Assembly: GCF_019977395.1 (NCBI RefSeq)
Contig: NZ_AP024660.1
Location: 1,860,001 to 1,924,000 of the forward strand
Length of the DNA: 64,000 nucleotides
Reading direction: 5' to 3'
From: Arthrobacter sp. NicSoilC5
Lineage (GTDB): Bacteria > Actinomycetota > Actinomycetes > Actinomycetales > Micrococcaceae
Shown: in pieces, positions 26,231 to 35,236 of the stretch
Position numbering within the stretch: position 1 is the stretch's first letter
Layout of the letters: every line of letters starts with the position of its first letter
The notes under the pieces: generated by a model
The model's database searches: none
Seen by the model: the letters and a program-made list of their open reading frames with translations, nothing else
What the model was told of the DNA's origin: nothing
Translations under genes and position numbers: made by a program

Positions 26231-27208
26231 TCAGCTGTGGGTCGGCTCCTCCACCAGCGCCGTGGCGATGCTTGCGGCATCCTCAAGCGCGGCCAGGAAG
26301 CGTTCGGCGTCCAGGGCAGCGGCGCAGCCGGTGCCGGCGGCGGTGATGGCCTGCCGGTAGCGGTGGTCCACGGCATCGCCGCAGGCGAAGACGCCGGGCA
26401 GGTTGGTGCACGTGGTGGGCGCGTCCACCTTGATGTAACCTTCGTCGTCCAGGTCCACCTGGCCTGCCACGAGTTCCGTGCGCGGCAGGTGGCCGATGGC
26501 CACGAAGATGCCGGTGGCGTCCTGGTGCCGGGTCTCACCGGTGCGGGTGTCCGTGAGGGTGACGCCGCTGACTTTTCCGTCGCCGTGAATGGCGGTGACG
26601 GCGGAGTTCCAGGCGAAGCGGATCTTGGGGTTGTCCTTGGCGCGTTGCGCCATGATGCGGGAGGCGCGCAGTTCGCCCTTGCGGACGACGACGGTGACGG
26701 ACTTTCCGAAGCGGGTCAGGAAGGTTGCTTCCTCCATGGCGGAGTCGCCGCCGCCCACCACAATGATGTCCTGCTCGCGGAAGAAGAATCCGTCGCAGGT
26801 GGCGCACCAGGAGACGCCGTGCCCGCTGAACTTCTTCTCCTCCGGCAGGCCGAGTTCCTTGTAGGCGGAGCCGGTGGCCAGGATGACGGCCTGGGCCTCG
26901 TAGGTCTCCCCGCCGCCGGTGACCACGCGCTTGACGGGACCTTTCAGGTCGACGGACGTGGCGTCGTCGTACTCAATGCGCGCGCCGAACTTTTCCGCCT
27001 GCTGCTGCAGCCCGTCCATCAGTTCGGGGCCCTGGACGCCGGCCGGGAAACCCGGGAAGTTTTCCACCTCGGTGGTGTTCATCAGCGCGCCGCCGGCGGT
27101 GACGGAACCGGCCAGGACCAGGGGGTTCAGTCCGGCACGGGCGGCGTAGATGGCGGCGGTGTAGCCCGAGGGGCCGGAGCCGATGATGATCAGCTGTTCT
27201 TTGCTCAT
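26231..27208 (-). CDS. trxB: thioredoxin-disulfide reductase
   Basis: Protein of 325 residues with all landmarks of the low-Mr flavoenzyme: FAD motif GSGPSG (10-15), redox-active CATC (135-138), NADPH motif GGGDSA (152-157) and the C-terminal FACGDAVD segment. It reduces thioredoxin with NADPH in the cytoplasm. Ribosome site GAAGGA precedes the ATG. No trxA follows in the window; here the gene is alone and not next to the usual chromosome-end trxA, so it may be a second copy. Confidence 0.95.
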   Translation of the reverse strand: MSKEQLIIIGSGPSGYTAAIYAARAGLNPLVLAGSVTAGGALMNTTEVENFPGFPAGVQGPELMDGLQQQAEKFGARIEYDDATSVDLKGPVKRVVTGGGETYEAQAVILATGSAYKELGLPEEKKFSGHGVSWCATCDGFFFREQDIIVVGGGDSAMEEATFLTRFGKSVTVVVRKGELRASRIMAQRAKDNPKIRFAWNSAVTAIHGDGKVSGVTLTDTRTGETRHQDATGIFVAIGHLPRTELVAGQVDLDDEGYIKVDAPTTCTNLPGVFACGDAVDHRYRQAITAAGTGCAAALDAERFLAALEDAASIATALVEEPTHS

Positions 27209-27516
27209 TGCGTGTCCTTCGGTGGCGGTACTGCGGTGCGTCCGCGGGCTGCGCGGGCAGGAGTCGGGTGGTCAGTAGTTTCTGTGCGTGCCCTGATCAC
27301 CCCGTCCGATTGTTTCATTGCTTGGCGGGCCACGGCCAAGCAGCGGTCCGGGCTGCCAACTGGCGAACCCCAAAGTGATAGGAAACTGCGGTCGATGTAA
27401 TAAACGTCACCGTGTTGCGCACATCACATCGGTTGCCTAATCTAATTGAGGCTTAAGCAAACAGGCCATGCAAGAAGCTGCAGCGTCGCAGCCAATGCCG
27501 GGGAAGGCTTTACATC
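27209..27516. other. 308-bp divergent intergenic region
   Basis: Contains the promoters of trxB (leftward) and the STAS-like gene (rightward). A 7-bp hairpin GCTTGGC / GCCAAGC lies at 27320-27341. An AT-rich part around 27390-27450 probably holds the rightward promoter. No open frame with coding character was seen. Confidence 0.5.
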
Positions 27517-27840
27517 TTGAACTCTAAGCTGAACATCGTGGTCCGGATCGATCTGGACCACAGCAAGGCCCAGGTGATTGCAAAGGGGCATATCACCATC
27601 CACAGCATCAACGCCCTCTACGTAGTGGCAAAGCGCGCCAACTCCCTCAGGGGAGGCCTGGACCTGGAGCTCGATATCTCCAGCGCCTGGGTGGATCCGC
27701 AAGCGCTGGATATGCTCCACGCCGCTTCCGAGAGCGGGCAGCTGCCAGCAATGATCGATCCGGACCAGGCACCATGCACCATCAGCGTGCTGGCCGACCG
27801 CCGGCATCCACGCACCGCGCCGTCCCGCCTCGCCGCATAG
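27517..27840 (+). CDS. small STAS-like protein
   Basis: Protein of 107 residues starting with TTG at 27517, supported by a GGGGAAGG ribosome site about nine bases before it. The alternating beta/helix pattern (VVRIDLDHSKAQVIAKGHIT, then SINALYVVAKRANSL, then LDLELDISSAWVDPQALDML) resembles the STAS fold of anti-sigma antagonists, but the phosphorylatable Ser motif is not clear. It may serve in a partner-switch or be a stand-alone sensor. Assignment is tentative. Confidence 0.6.
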   Translation: MNSKLNIVVRIDLDHSKAQVIAKGHITIHSINALYVVAKRANSLRGGLDLELDISSAWVDPQALDMLHAASESGQLPAMIDPDQAPCTISVLADRRHPRTAPSRLAA

Positions 27841-27998
27841 GACTCCCGGCCGCTCGCCGCGCCCACGCTTCGGGCCAGAGCAGGCCGCCAACCACTTCTT
27901 CCACCGCTCCAACAACCCGAAGTGCAGCTGCATCTGAACAGACGGATGGCTGCACTTCGGGGCTGTGCGGAGCCCCCGGGCCCCGCGGGGCCCAAAAC

Positions 27999-28496
27999 TT
28001 ACATCAGCGGTGATCCGCCATCCAGGAATTCCCGGAGCTCCACCGCGCTCAGGCCGGCAGCCCTGCCCAGGGCCCCCTCCCCCGCGCCGTGCTTCGAGGC
28101 GTTCCTGACTGCATTCCCGAACTGCTCCTGCGCAGCGTCGAGCTCCCACTGAAGGCTCTCCACCCGTGCCGAAGCCAGCCGGACTGCTTCCAGGGGGTCG
28201 CCGGCCGGGCTGCCGTCCTCCGTGTAGCCGCAGGTACAGGACCATTCCGATGCACCGAGCTCAAGCGGCGCCCACCCCAGGGACGCGATCGGAACCGGGC
28301 CGGAGGTCATTGCCACGCCGCAATGGAAGGGTGCGGCCGGACCGTCAAGGTCCATGGCCGGCGCCGGACCGTCCAGCAGCGCGGACACCGGGGATTCATC
28401 GAACGCACTGGGTTCAGTCGGCTGGAGTTGAAATACGTCATCGGCCTGGACGCGGATCCGTTGTCCCGCTGCCTGAGGTTCAAGTACTGCAGTCAT
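27999..28496 (-). CDS. hypothetical protein with C-terminal helix-turn-helix-like tail
   Basis: Protein of 165 residues starting at ATG 28496. The middle contains Cys residues (FHCGVAM, WSCTCGY) and the C-terminal 45 residues read like a helix-turn-helix (QFGNAVRNASKHGAGEGALGRAAGLSAVELREFL). It follows the MarR gene with a 62-base gap that holds a perfect dyad CTAGT-CTA-ACTAG (28532-28544), so it is probably controlled by that regulator or co-transcribed with it. Function unknown. Confidence 0.65.
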   Translation of the reverse strand: MTAVLEPQAAGQRIRVQADDVFQLQPTEPSAFDESPVSALLDGPAPAMDLDGPAAPFHCGVAMTSGPVPIASLGWAPLELGASEWSCTCGYTEDGSPAGDPLEAVRLASARVESLQWELDAAQEQFGNAVRNASKHGAGEGALGRAAGLSAVELREFLDGGSPLM

Positions 28497-28531
28497 GCGA
28501 TCCGCCATCCGATAGTTTCTAAACAATGTAG

Positions 28532-28544
28532 CTAGTCTAACTAG
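28532..28544. promoter_or_regulatory. short perfect dyad, candidate MarR site
   Basis: CTAGT and ACTAG around CTA, lying between the MarR stop and the next start. A TTGTTTAGA-like sequence nearby (leftward) resembles TTTGTTAGA upstream of the MarR gene itself, around 29110. Both could be parts of one recognition sequence. Confidence 0.45.
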
Positions 28545-28558
28545 GATTAGCCGCTTGT

Positions 28559-29077
28559 CTAGCGCAAGCCCACCACGTCACCGGGTACCACCGCATCCAC
28601 AGCCTCGCGCATGCAACCCAGGAAGTGCATCACCGCTTTGATCTCCTCCACCGAAAGCGACTCGGCGGCCTCAAGCATGCGCTTGTGCATCTGGTTAAGG
28701 TTGTGCCGCACCTCCTCGTCGGCACCGGGCGTGGGCCGGATGATGACAGCCCGCCGGTCGGAGGGGTGGGGCTCACGCGTCACATGGCCGGCTGCCACCA
28801 GGCGGTCAACGAGGCTGGTCATGGACGCGGAGGTGATGCCCAGGCGGGCCGCAAGCTGGGTGGGGCGGATGCCAACGCCGGCAGCTTCCGCATCGATCAG
28901 GTACCGAAGCGCCAACAGGTCGGTCTCCCCCATCGCGGCGGAGGAGCGGGTGCGCCTTCTCATGGCACTTTCAGAGGTCCGGAACTCCCTGAGGGCGTTA
29001 ATGACGTCAACAGCACCGGGCTGCGCGCCCTCGCGGGGTGGGTACCAGTAGCCTTCGCTTGCACCGTGCGGGTTCAT
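28559..29077 (-). CDS. MarR-family regulator
   Basis: Protein of 172 residues. A winged helix at about 55-125 (LLALRYLIDAEAAGVGIRPTQLAARLGITSASMTSLVDRLVAAGHVTREPHPSDRRAVII) has the MarR wing sequence DRRAV. Flanking helices would form the dimer interface. The start ATG at 29077 lacks a strong ribosome site. Ligand unknown. Confidence 0.88.
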   Translation of the reverse strand: MNPHGASEGYWYPPREGAQPGAVDVINALREFRTSESAMRRRTRSSAAMGETDLLALRYLIDAEAAGVGIRPTQLAARLGITSASMTSLVDRLVAAGHVTREPHPSDRRAVIIRPTPGADEEVRHNLNQMHKRMLEAAESLSVEEIKAVMHFLGCMREAVDAVVPGDVVGLR

Positions 29078-29302
29078 GCGAATTCCTTCGATATCCTACT
29101 TGCTTGGCCGTCTAACAAACCCATCGTAGCCCACTTGCCGCGGCGGTGGCTCCACGGGTCAACGGCCGAACGGGTACCCGCGGAGGGCCTGCAGGAAAAG
29201 TAGAGTACCGGCTACTCGTGCCGCTGCCGCGCGGGCCCAATAGGTTTTTGTGCAACCCCCAAGGCAGTACGGCCACGGGGCAATCGCAGATGGGGGTGCA
29301 GG

Positions 29303-30055
29303 GTGGCTTTTGGCCCGGCAGATAATAAGGGGCCCGACCGGCAAGGGTTCCTGCTGGATTTAGTGACAGGGGCCGACGGCGAGGCAGAGTCCCTGCAAAA
29401 ACTCGCCGGCGCAGCGGCCCGCTGGATGAGCACCACGGCGGGCACGCCGGTTGAGTGCGCAGCCGTGCTGCACCGGCAACGGTCCTGTACCGTCACAGCC
29501 GGAAGCACGGTGGGCACCGCCGCCCTTGCAGCCTCGGAGGACGAGCACGTGGACGGCCCCACGGCACTGGGCTCCGCCTTGGCCGCTCCGACAGTGATCG
29601 GCCAGGCAGGCGCACGCTGGCAGGCCTACCGGAAGCGGTTACTGGAGCACGGCCTCGGCGCAGCCCTTGCCCTCCCCTTGGAACTGCAGCCCGGCTCGTC
29701 CGCGGCCCTCGTTTTCCTGGGCCCACCCGACTACGGTTTCCCCGCCAGGATCCTCGCTGACGCGTCATGGTTCGGCGAGGTGGCATCACAGAGCCTGAAA
29801 CTGGCCCTCGACGTGCACGGCGTAATCCGTGCGGGGGACAACCTCAAGCAGGTACTGGAGAGCAGGACCAGCATCGACGTTGCCTGCGGCGTGCTGATGG
29901 CGCAAAACCGCTGCTCCTACGCCGAAGCCTTCAGCAGGCTCGCCGGCACCTCACGGAACCGCAACCTGAAGGTGCGCAGCGTGGCGGACGGCATCCTGAA
30001 GGCGATGCCCAGTGGTGCGCCCAGAACCCGTTTCGAACCCCCGGCGATTGCCTAG
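29303..30055 (+). CDS. GAF-ANTAR domain regulator
   Basis: Protein of 250 residues starting with GTG. Residues about 20-165 form a GAF sensor (LLDLVTGADGEAESLQKLAGAAARW…), and residues about 180-235 an ANTAR RNA-binding domain (NLKQVLESRTSIDVACGVLMAQNRCSYAEAFSRLAGTSRNRNLKVRSVADGIL). Related to Rv1626-like antiterminators. No kinase or receiver domain is attached, so ligand sensing through GAF is expected. The paralogue at 37.3-38.1 kb is very similar in its ANTAR part. Confidence 0.88.
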   Translation: MAFGPADNKGPDRQGFLLDLVTGADGEAESLQKLAGAAARWMSTTAGTPVECAAVLHRQRSCTVTAGSTVGTAALAASEDEHVDGPTALGSALAAPTVIGQAGARWQAYRKRLLEHGLGAALALPLELQPGSSAALVFLGPPDYGFPARILADASWFGEVASQSLKLALDVHGVIRAGDNLKQVLESRTSIDVACGVLMAQNRCSYAEAFSRLAGTSRNRNLKVRSVADGILKAMPSGAPRTRFEPPAIA

Positions 30056-30089
30056 GAACTGCAGCGAGCTTCCTTGTGGTCCGCGGGAG

Positions 30090-30200
30090 TTATGCCTGGT
30101 GCCGCGACCGCGCCCTGATAAGTCCGGCCGCCACGAGTCCTGCACATCCGAGTGAAGCCAGCATGCCGCCGAGAGCCACGATGTAATCGGTGATGGTCAT
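30090..30200 (-). CDS. 36-residue single-helix membrane protein
   Basis: A very small gene: ATG at 30200, TAA at 30090, with an AAGGAG ribosome site about 12 bases before it. The peptide starts MTITDYIVALGGMLASLG, then CAGLVAAGLIRARSRHQA: one transmembrane helix of about 20 residues with a basic tail, so the C-terminus should face the cytoplasm. Such small proteins often regulate a membrane partner. Not recognised. Real coding is supported by the ribosome site, the hydrophobic pattern and the positive-inside tail. Confidence 0.6.
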   Translation of the reverse strand: MTITDYIVALGGMLASLGCAGLVAAGLIRARSRHQA

Positions 30201-30384
30201 TGTCCTGCGCTCCTTCCGTCCTGCCTCCGAACTGCCTGATGCGCCCAAACTACGCCGCGAAACTCAGTCTTCGCTGAAGAATCGCCAGCAGCTTTGGTCA
30301 AGATCCGGTCACGGGGCATGCGGAAATCCACATGGTTTAGGTGGGCAATCTTTCCTTTACCACGGTGTTCCGTATTATTCATGC

Positions 30385-30531
30385 ATGTGGACTAAACAAA
30401 GCCAGAGCTTCTGCCCCACCTGCGGCAGGACCACCAATCACGTCACCCACTTCCAAAAGGACGACGCCGGTTCCCTGGTTGCGGACGTCCGCTGCGCTGA
30501 ATGCCCCGAGGTCGCCGGAGCGGTCGCCTAG
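30385..30531 (+). CDS. 48-residue zinc-ribbon-like protein
   Basis: A small protein with two Cys pairs, CPTCG (residues 10-14) and CAEC near residue 37, plus histidines between them (NHVTHF). It looks like a zinc ribbon. A -10-like TATTAT ends six bases before the ATG and there is no Shine-Dalgarno, so it is probably leaderless. A longer upstream extension is open but has no coding character. The last four bases overlap the convergent MFS gene. Function unknown. Confidence 0.65.
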   Translation: MWTKQSQSFCPTCGRTTNHVTHFQKDDAGSLVADVRCAECPEVAGAVA

Positions 30532-31799
30532 GAAGGTTCGTTCCCCGAAGACTGCAGCCCGGGGCGCACGGCATGAGGACGGACGACGGCGAAGATCACC
30601 AAAGCGGCTGCCTGCACTGCCGTGACGGTGATGGCCAGGGCAGGGATTGAGTACTCGTACAGCACACCGATGAGGAAGCTCCCGGCCAGCCAGGCGAGGC
30701 CGTAGCACGCAGTGAACATTCCATAGGCGCTCCCCCGCCGTGCCGCCGGAGCCAGGCCCGCCACGCCTGCCCGCATGGTGCTTTCCTGGACGCCCATGGC
30801 CGCTCCCCACACCAGCACCCCCGTGACCGCGAGCGCCGTGTTGTTGCTGAAGCCCAGCCACGGCACCGCAGCCGCCAGGACGGGCAGGACCAGAAGGACT
30901 TTCAGCCCCACCCGGTCAAAGAGCCAACCGGAGGCCAGGGCGGCCACGGCGTCCACCCCCATGGCCGCGGCGTAGAGGACAGGGACCACCGCCGGCGGGA
31001 GGAGCCCGGTGGCCACCAGGTGGAAGGACAACAGCCCGAACGTTGCATAGCCGAACATGGTCAGGCTGCTGAACGCGGCATACAGCCAGTACTGCCGGGG
31101 CATGGGAACAGCCTTCACGGAAGCGGGACCGGGTCCGCCAGGAGCAGGGAGCGCGGTGGCCGGTGATGCGTCCGCCGCCTCGTAAACGGCCGGATCCGGG
31201 ACCCTTCGCCGCAGCCGGAAGAGAATCAGCATGGCCGCCAGGCCTGGAACAGCAAGCAGCAGGAACCCCGGACCATAACTGCCCGACAACGCCAGGGCCA
31301 CCCCCACCAGCAGCGGCCCCAGCAGCGCTCCCACCTGGTCCAGCGCCTCGTGCAGTGCGAACGCCTTGCCCTGGCCCAGCGCCGAACCTGCCTCGGCCAG
31401 CATGGTGTCCTTCGCCGGGCTCCGGACGGCCTTGCCCAGCCGTTCCGCCAGGACCAGGAGGCAGGCAATCCAGAGCGCGTCAGTGATTCCCAGCAACGGC
31501 ACGGACACGGCCGTCAGCGCGTACCCGCTGATCGCCAGTGCCCACCGCAGCCCGGGCCTGTCCGCCAGCCGCCCGAACACCAGGCGAAGGACCAGGGCCA
31601 CAGCCTCCCCGGCGCCGGTGACCACGCTGACCAGGAGCGCGGACGCGCCCAGCGCACCGAGGAACGGGCCGGTAACACTCCGTGCGCCCTCGTACACCAT
31701 GTCCATCAGGGCGCTGATGATCCCGAAGACCAGGATGAAGCGGATGGCGGTCATGGGCGCCGCGGGAACGCTCCCGGCGGCGCTAGCGCTGGTGGGCAT
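30528..31799 (-). CDS. MFS transporter
   Basis: Protein of up to 423 residues with 12 membrane helices. Loop 2-3 reads RLVFGRLADRPGLRWALAI and a second basic loop is SGWLFDRVGLKVLLV. Resembles sugar/drug permeases with a central cytoplasmic linker rich in Ala and Pro. The ATG at 31799 overlaps the SEDS gene stop by 17 bases, so translation may be coupled; a start at the ATG at 31754 is possible. Substrate unknown. Confidence 0.83.
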   Translation of the reverse strand: MPTSASAAGSVPAAPMTAIRFILVFGIISALMDMVYEGARSVTGPFLGALGASALLVSVVTGAGEAVALVLRLVFGRLADRPGLRWALAISGYALTAVSVPLLGITDALWIACLLVLAERLGKAVRSPAKDTMLAEAGSALGQGKAFALHEALDQVGALLGPLLVGVALALSGSYGPGFLLLAVPGLAAMLILFRLRRRVPDPAVYEAADASPATALPAPGGPGPASVKAVPMPRQYWLYAAFSSLTMFGYATFGLLSFHLVATGLLPPAVVPVLYAAAMGVDAVAALASGWLFDRVGLKVLLVLPVLAAAVPWLGFSNNTALAVTGVLVWGAAMGVQESTMRAGVAGLAPAARRGSAYGMFTACYGLAWLAGSFLIGVLYEYSIPALAITVTAVQAAALVIFAVVRPHAVRPGLQSSGNEPS

Positions 31800-33108
31800 G
31801 CTCCCGGACCTGCTTCACCGCACGATCAGCCACGGCACCATTCTGCCCGCCACCGTTCTGTCCGGCACCGTTCTGTCCGGCACCGCGCAAGCGGGCCCGG
31901 CCCAGGCGGGCGCCGCGGCGGACGGGGGGAGCAGTTCCTTCCGGACGGGTCACGGCAAGGATCACCCCAATCCCGGCCAGGGAGGAGACCATGGCTGAAC
32001 CGCCGTAGGAGATGAACGGAAGCGGCACGCCGATCACGGGCAGCAGCCCGCTGACCATGGCGATGTTGATCACGGCCTGGCCCAGGATCCACGTGATCAC
32101 GCTGCAGGCCACGGTCCTCGAGAACGTGTCCGTGGTGCGGGCAATGGTCTTGAACACGGCAATGGCCAGGATGGCGAACAGGCCCAGCACCAGGAGCGAA
32201 CCGGCCAGGCCCAGTTCCTCGCCGAGGATGGAGAAGATGAAGTCGTTGTGGGCTTCCGGGATCCAGTTCCATTTCTGCCGGCTCTGCCCCAGGCCCACGC
32301 CGAACCAGCTGCCGGAGGCCAGGGCGTAGGCGCCGTGCTGCGCCTGGTAGCCCATGCCCTGCGCGTCCTCGTCGGAGCCCATGCCCAGCCAGGAGGAGAT
32401 CCGGCCCATCCTGTTGCCGCTGGTGGCTGCGAGTACCAGGGCGCCCGCCGCGCAGATCAGGCCGGCCACGGAGAACACCTTCATCCGCACGCCGCCGTAG
32501 AACATGGTGGCGGCGAGGATCATCATGATGATCATGGTGGTGCCAAGGTCGTGCCCCAGCGCCACGATGCCCATGATCAGTGCTCCGGCTGGTCCCAGCG
32601 GGATGACCGCGTGCTTCCACTGCCCCAGCAGGGCCTGCTTCCGGTCCAGGATCCCGGCGCCCCAGACAATCAGCGACAGTTTGGCGAACTCGGACGGCTG
32701 CGCGGTGAAGCCTCCCACGCTCAGCCAGTTCCGGTTGCCGTTCACGGACATGCCCAGCGGCGTGAACACCAGCAGCAGGGCAAACAGGGAACCGATCAGC
32801 AGCGGCCAGCCCAGCCAGCGGATCCGCCGCACGGACATGCGCGCCAGCACCAGCATGATCACCACGCCGGCCACGGTCCACATGGCCTGCTTCAGGGGAA
32901 GATCGTACGGATTGTTTCCTGCCGCCACGGATTCCACGGACGACGCCGATGCCACCTCCACGAGTCCGATCGCCGAGAGCGTGAGGACCACCGCCAGGAT
33001 CAGCGGCCGGAGGCGTCCCGGGGAGTCGTCCTCCAGCCACACCGCCAGTTTGCCCAACCCGCGCCGGGCAGGACGGCCCGTCCCGCGCTGCTTTTGTCCT
33101 GTATTCAT
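31783..33108 (-). CDS. SEDS-family peptidoglycan glycosyltransferase (FtsW/RodA type)
   Basis: Protein of 441 residues with ten membrane helices. Signature segments include NGNRNWLSVGGFTAQPSEFAKL (catalytic loop region), EAHNDFIFSILGEELGLAG and the C-terminal PLPFISYGGSAMVS. It polymerises lipid II outside the membrane. The gene is away from a division cluster and next to an LCP gene, and has a long Gly/Asn/Ala tail, so whether it serves division or elongation is open. Start chosen at the ATG at 33108 (AGGAAC upstream); a longer N-terminus has no coding character. Confidence 0.88.
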   Translation of the reverse strand: MNTGQKQRGTGRPARRGLGKLAVWLEDDSPGRLRPLILAVVLTLSAIGLVEVASASSVESVAAGNNPYDLPLKQAMWTVAGVVIMLVLARMSVRRIRWLGWPLLIGSLFALLLVFTPLGMSVNGNRNWLSVGGFTAQPSEFAKLSLIVWGAGILDRKQALLGQWKHAVIPLGPAGALIMGIVALGHDLGTTMIIMMILAATMFYGGVRMKVFSVAGLICAAGALVLAATSGNRMGRISSWLGMGSDEDAQGMGYQAQHGAYALASGSWFGVGLGQSRQKWNWIPEAHNDFIFSILGEELGLAGSLLVLGLFAILAIAVFKTIARTTDTFSRTVACSVITWILGQAVINIAMVSGLLPVIGVPLPFISYGGSAMVSSLAGIGVILAVTRPEGTAPPVRRGARLGRARLRGAGQNGAGQNGGGQNGAVADRAVKQVREHAHQR

Positions 33109-33310
33109 CTGTCCGTTCCTCAGCCTGCACACCAGGGCTTCCCCCATGGCCGGGCCCATCTCCGGGGCGGGTACCGCCGAGAAGAAAGAGTACGCCCCTG
33201 CGCCCGGTGCACGGCACCGGGACACCCGCCAGGCCACGTGTTCTGGGCGAATTGCCAGCTTGGGCGTGTAGCGTAGCGGAAACCTGTCCCCTCCCGAAGG
33301 TCATTTTGTC

Positions 33311-34849
33311 GTGTTCGGTTCCAAAAAATCCCCCGGCCCGGAACAGGAAGCCGCCAGCCCCGCCGCCTACCCAGGCCAAGGCGAGCTGTACGCGGCCAGT
33401 TCCCGCCGCCGTCGCCCCTTCCGCCGTGCCCCGCGCTGGGTCAAGGCCGTCACCGCACTGGTGTCGGTGCTGCTCCTGGGCGTCCTGGCGTTCGGCGGCT
33501 ACTGGGCCTGGCGCCTGCAGTCCAACATCAGCACCTCGGAGCTGACCGCCGGCGGCCAGCGCACCGAGGGCGCCGTGAATGACAGCACCGACCGTCTGCA
33601 GATTTTGGTGCTGGGCTCGGACACGCGGGAAGGCAACAACAGCCAGTTCGGCACGGCGGACCAGTCCTCCGGGTACGGGCAGTCGGACGTGATGATGCTG
33701 CTGGATATCTCGGCGGACAACAAGCACGTCAACGTCATCAGTTTCCCCCGTGACCTGTTGGTGGACGTGCCCGCGTGCACGGATTCCAAGACCAACCAGA
33801 AGTATCCCGAGCAGAAGAGCGCCATGATCAACAGCGCCATGGCCCAGGCCGGCATCGGCTGCGCCGTGGACACGGTGAACAAGCTCACGGGCCTGGAAGT
33901 GGACCACTTCATGATGGCTGACTTCAACGCCGTGAAGGAGCTCTCCAACGCAGTGGGCGGCGTGGAGGTCTGTGTCACCGCCGCCGTCAACGATCCCGAT
34001 TCGCACCTGACGCTGCCCGCTGGCAAGTCCCAGGTGCAGGGCGACCAGGCGCTGGCGTTCCTGCGCACCCGGCACGCCTTCGCCAACGGCGGGGACCTGG
34101 GCCGCATCCAGGCCCAGCAGGGCTTCCTGGCCTCACTGAGCCGCAAGCTCAAGTCCGAGGGAACCCTGGGCAACCCGCAGAAGACGCTGACCATCGCCGA
34201 TACCATCACCAAGAACCTGACGGTCGATTCGGGCTTGTCCTCCATCCCGTCGCTGCTCACCATCGCCAACCGGCTGAAGAACATCGATCCAGCCAACATC
34301 AACTTCATTACCACCCCCACGGTGCCGTCGCCGCAGGACCCCAACCGGCTGACCCTCGATGAACCGGCGGCGTCCAACTTCTTCGCCGCTCTGCGCAACA
34401 GCCCGGACCTGAGCCAGCCTGCCCCCGAGGCGCCCACGGAGACGCCCGCAACACCCGCCGCCCCGGCCTACGACAAGTCGCTGCAGCCGGTCTCCATCGC
34501 CAACGGCACCGGGGTCACGGGCCGGAGCAACGCGATTGCCGGCCTGCTCTCGGATGCCGGTTTCACCAAACTGACCAAGTTGCAGGCCCAGGCGCAGAGC
34601 CAGACCATGGTCTATTACTCCGCCGGGTTCGAGGACGTCGCTGCCGATGTGGCGGCACTGTTCGGCCTGCCGGCCACCAGCGTCCAGCAGGTGGCGAACA
34701 TCCAGGGCGTGCAGCTGTACGCCGGCACGGACTTTGCCACCGGCGACAAGCCCGCTGCACCGCCGTCGTCCGCTGACTCCTCCGGCAGCGTGGTGGCGCA
34801 GACCGGCAGCGACCAGACCTGCCAGTCAGCCAACCCCACCGGCTACTAA
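33311..34849 (+). CDS. LCP-family cell-wall glycopolymer ligase with LytR_C domain
   Basis: Protein of 512 residues beginning with GTG. A basic N-terminal region and one membrane helix (about 42-60) lead to the LCP catalytic domain (RLQILVLGSDTREG…SDVMMLLDISADNKHVNVISFPRDLLVDVP…LRTRHAFANGGDLGRIQAQQ), which carries the Arg residues that bind polyprenyl pyrophosphate. A LytR_C domain (VSIANGTGVTGRSNAIAGLLSDAGF…) and a short Ser/Pro tail follow. It should attach a secondary wall glycopolymer (arabinogalactan- or teichoic-like) to peptidoglycan. Confidence 0.9.
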   Translation: MFGSKKSPGPEQEAASPAAYPGQGELYAASSRRRRPFRRAPRWVKAVTALVSVLLLGVLAFGGYWAWRLQSNISTSELTAGGQRTEGAVNDSTDRLQILVLGSDTREGNNSQFGTADQSSGYGQSDVMMLLDISADNKHVNVISFPRDLLVDVPACTDSKTNQKYPEQKSAMINSAMAQAGIGCAVDTVNKLTGLEVDHFMMADFNAVKELSNAVGGVEVCVTAAVNDPDSHLTLPAGKSQVQGDQALAFLRTRHAFANGGDLGRIQAQQGFLASLSRKLKSEGTLGNPQKTLTIADTITKNLTVDSGLSSIPSLLTIANRLKNIDPANINFITTPTVPSPQDPNRLTLDEPAASNFFAALRNSPDLSQPAPEAPTETPATPAAPAYDKSLQPVSIANGTGVTGRSNAIAGLLSDAGFTKLTKLQAQAQSQTMVYYSAGFEDVAADVAALFGLPATSVQQVANIQGVQLYAGTDFATGDKPAAPPSSADSSGSVVAQTGSDQTCQSANPTGY

Positions 34850-34883
34850 ACCAGCCCACGCAAGGGATCCATTTTTGCCTGAA

Positions 34884-34899
34884 TACAGCAACGGCTGTA
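34884..34899. promoter_or_regulatory. ArsR-type operator
   Basis: TACAGC and GCTGTA flank AACG: a perfect 6-bp inverted repeat ending 10 bases before the ATG of the ArsR gene. Place and form fit an ArsR/SmtB autoregulatory site. Confidence 0.65.
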
Positions 34900-34909
34900 C
34901 TTTGGGAGG

Positions 34910-35236
34910 ATGCAGACACTCACCCATGCGCCCGTGCTGGCCCGCTTCGGCTATGCGGTCTCGGACCCCACCCGTGCGCGGGTGCTGTTGGCTCTTGCAG
35001 AGTCGCCGTCCTATCCCTCGGACCTGGCGGACAGCCTGAAGGTGTCCCGCCAAAGCATGTCCAACCACCTCACCTGCCTGCGTGGCTGCGGCCTGGTGGT
35101 TGCCGTGCCGGATGGGCGGCGGAGCCGGTACGAGCTGGCGGACGCGCAGATCGGTCATGCCATCAAGGACCTGCTGAACGTTGTCCTGGCTGTTGACCCT
35201 GCGTGCTGCGCGCCTGACGGGGAGTGCCTGGCGTGA
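34910..35236 (+). CDS. ArsR/SmtB-family metal-responsive repressor
   Basis: Protein of 108 residues with a winged helix (YPSDLADSLKVSRQSMSNHLTCLRGCGLVVAVPDGRRSRYELAD). Cys residues occur at TCLRGC and in the C-terminal PACCAPDGEC, where they could bind a thiophilic metal (Cd/Pb, as in CmtR-like proteins). It is coupled by a 4-base GTGA overlap to the transporter downstream and has its own operator upstream, so it should repress both genes until metal binds. Confidence 0.87.
   Translation: MQTLTHAPVLARFGYAVSDPTRARVLLALAESPSYPSDLADSLKVSRQSMSNHLTCLRGCGLVVAVPDGRRSRYELADAQIGHAIKDLLNVVLAVDPACCAPDGECLA

Noticed and set aside
31826..34075. Long open frame on the minus strand across the SEDS and LCP genes (~749 codons)
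   Set aside because: It is a shadow of two real genes on both strands in high-GC sequence. It has no domain character and is dominated by Arg, Gly, Ala and His.
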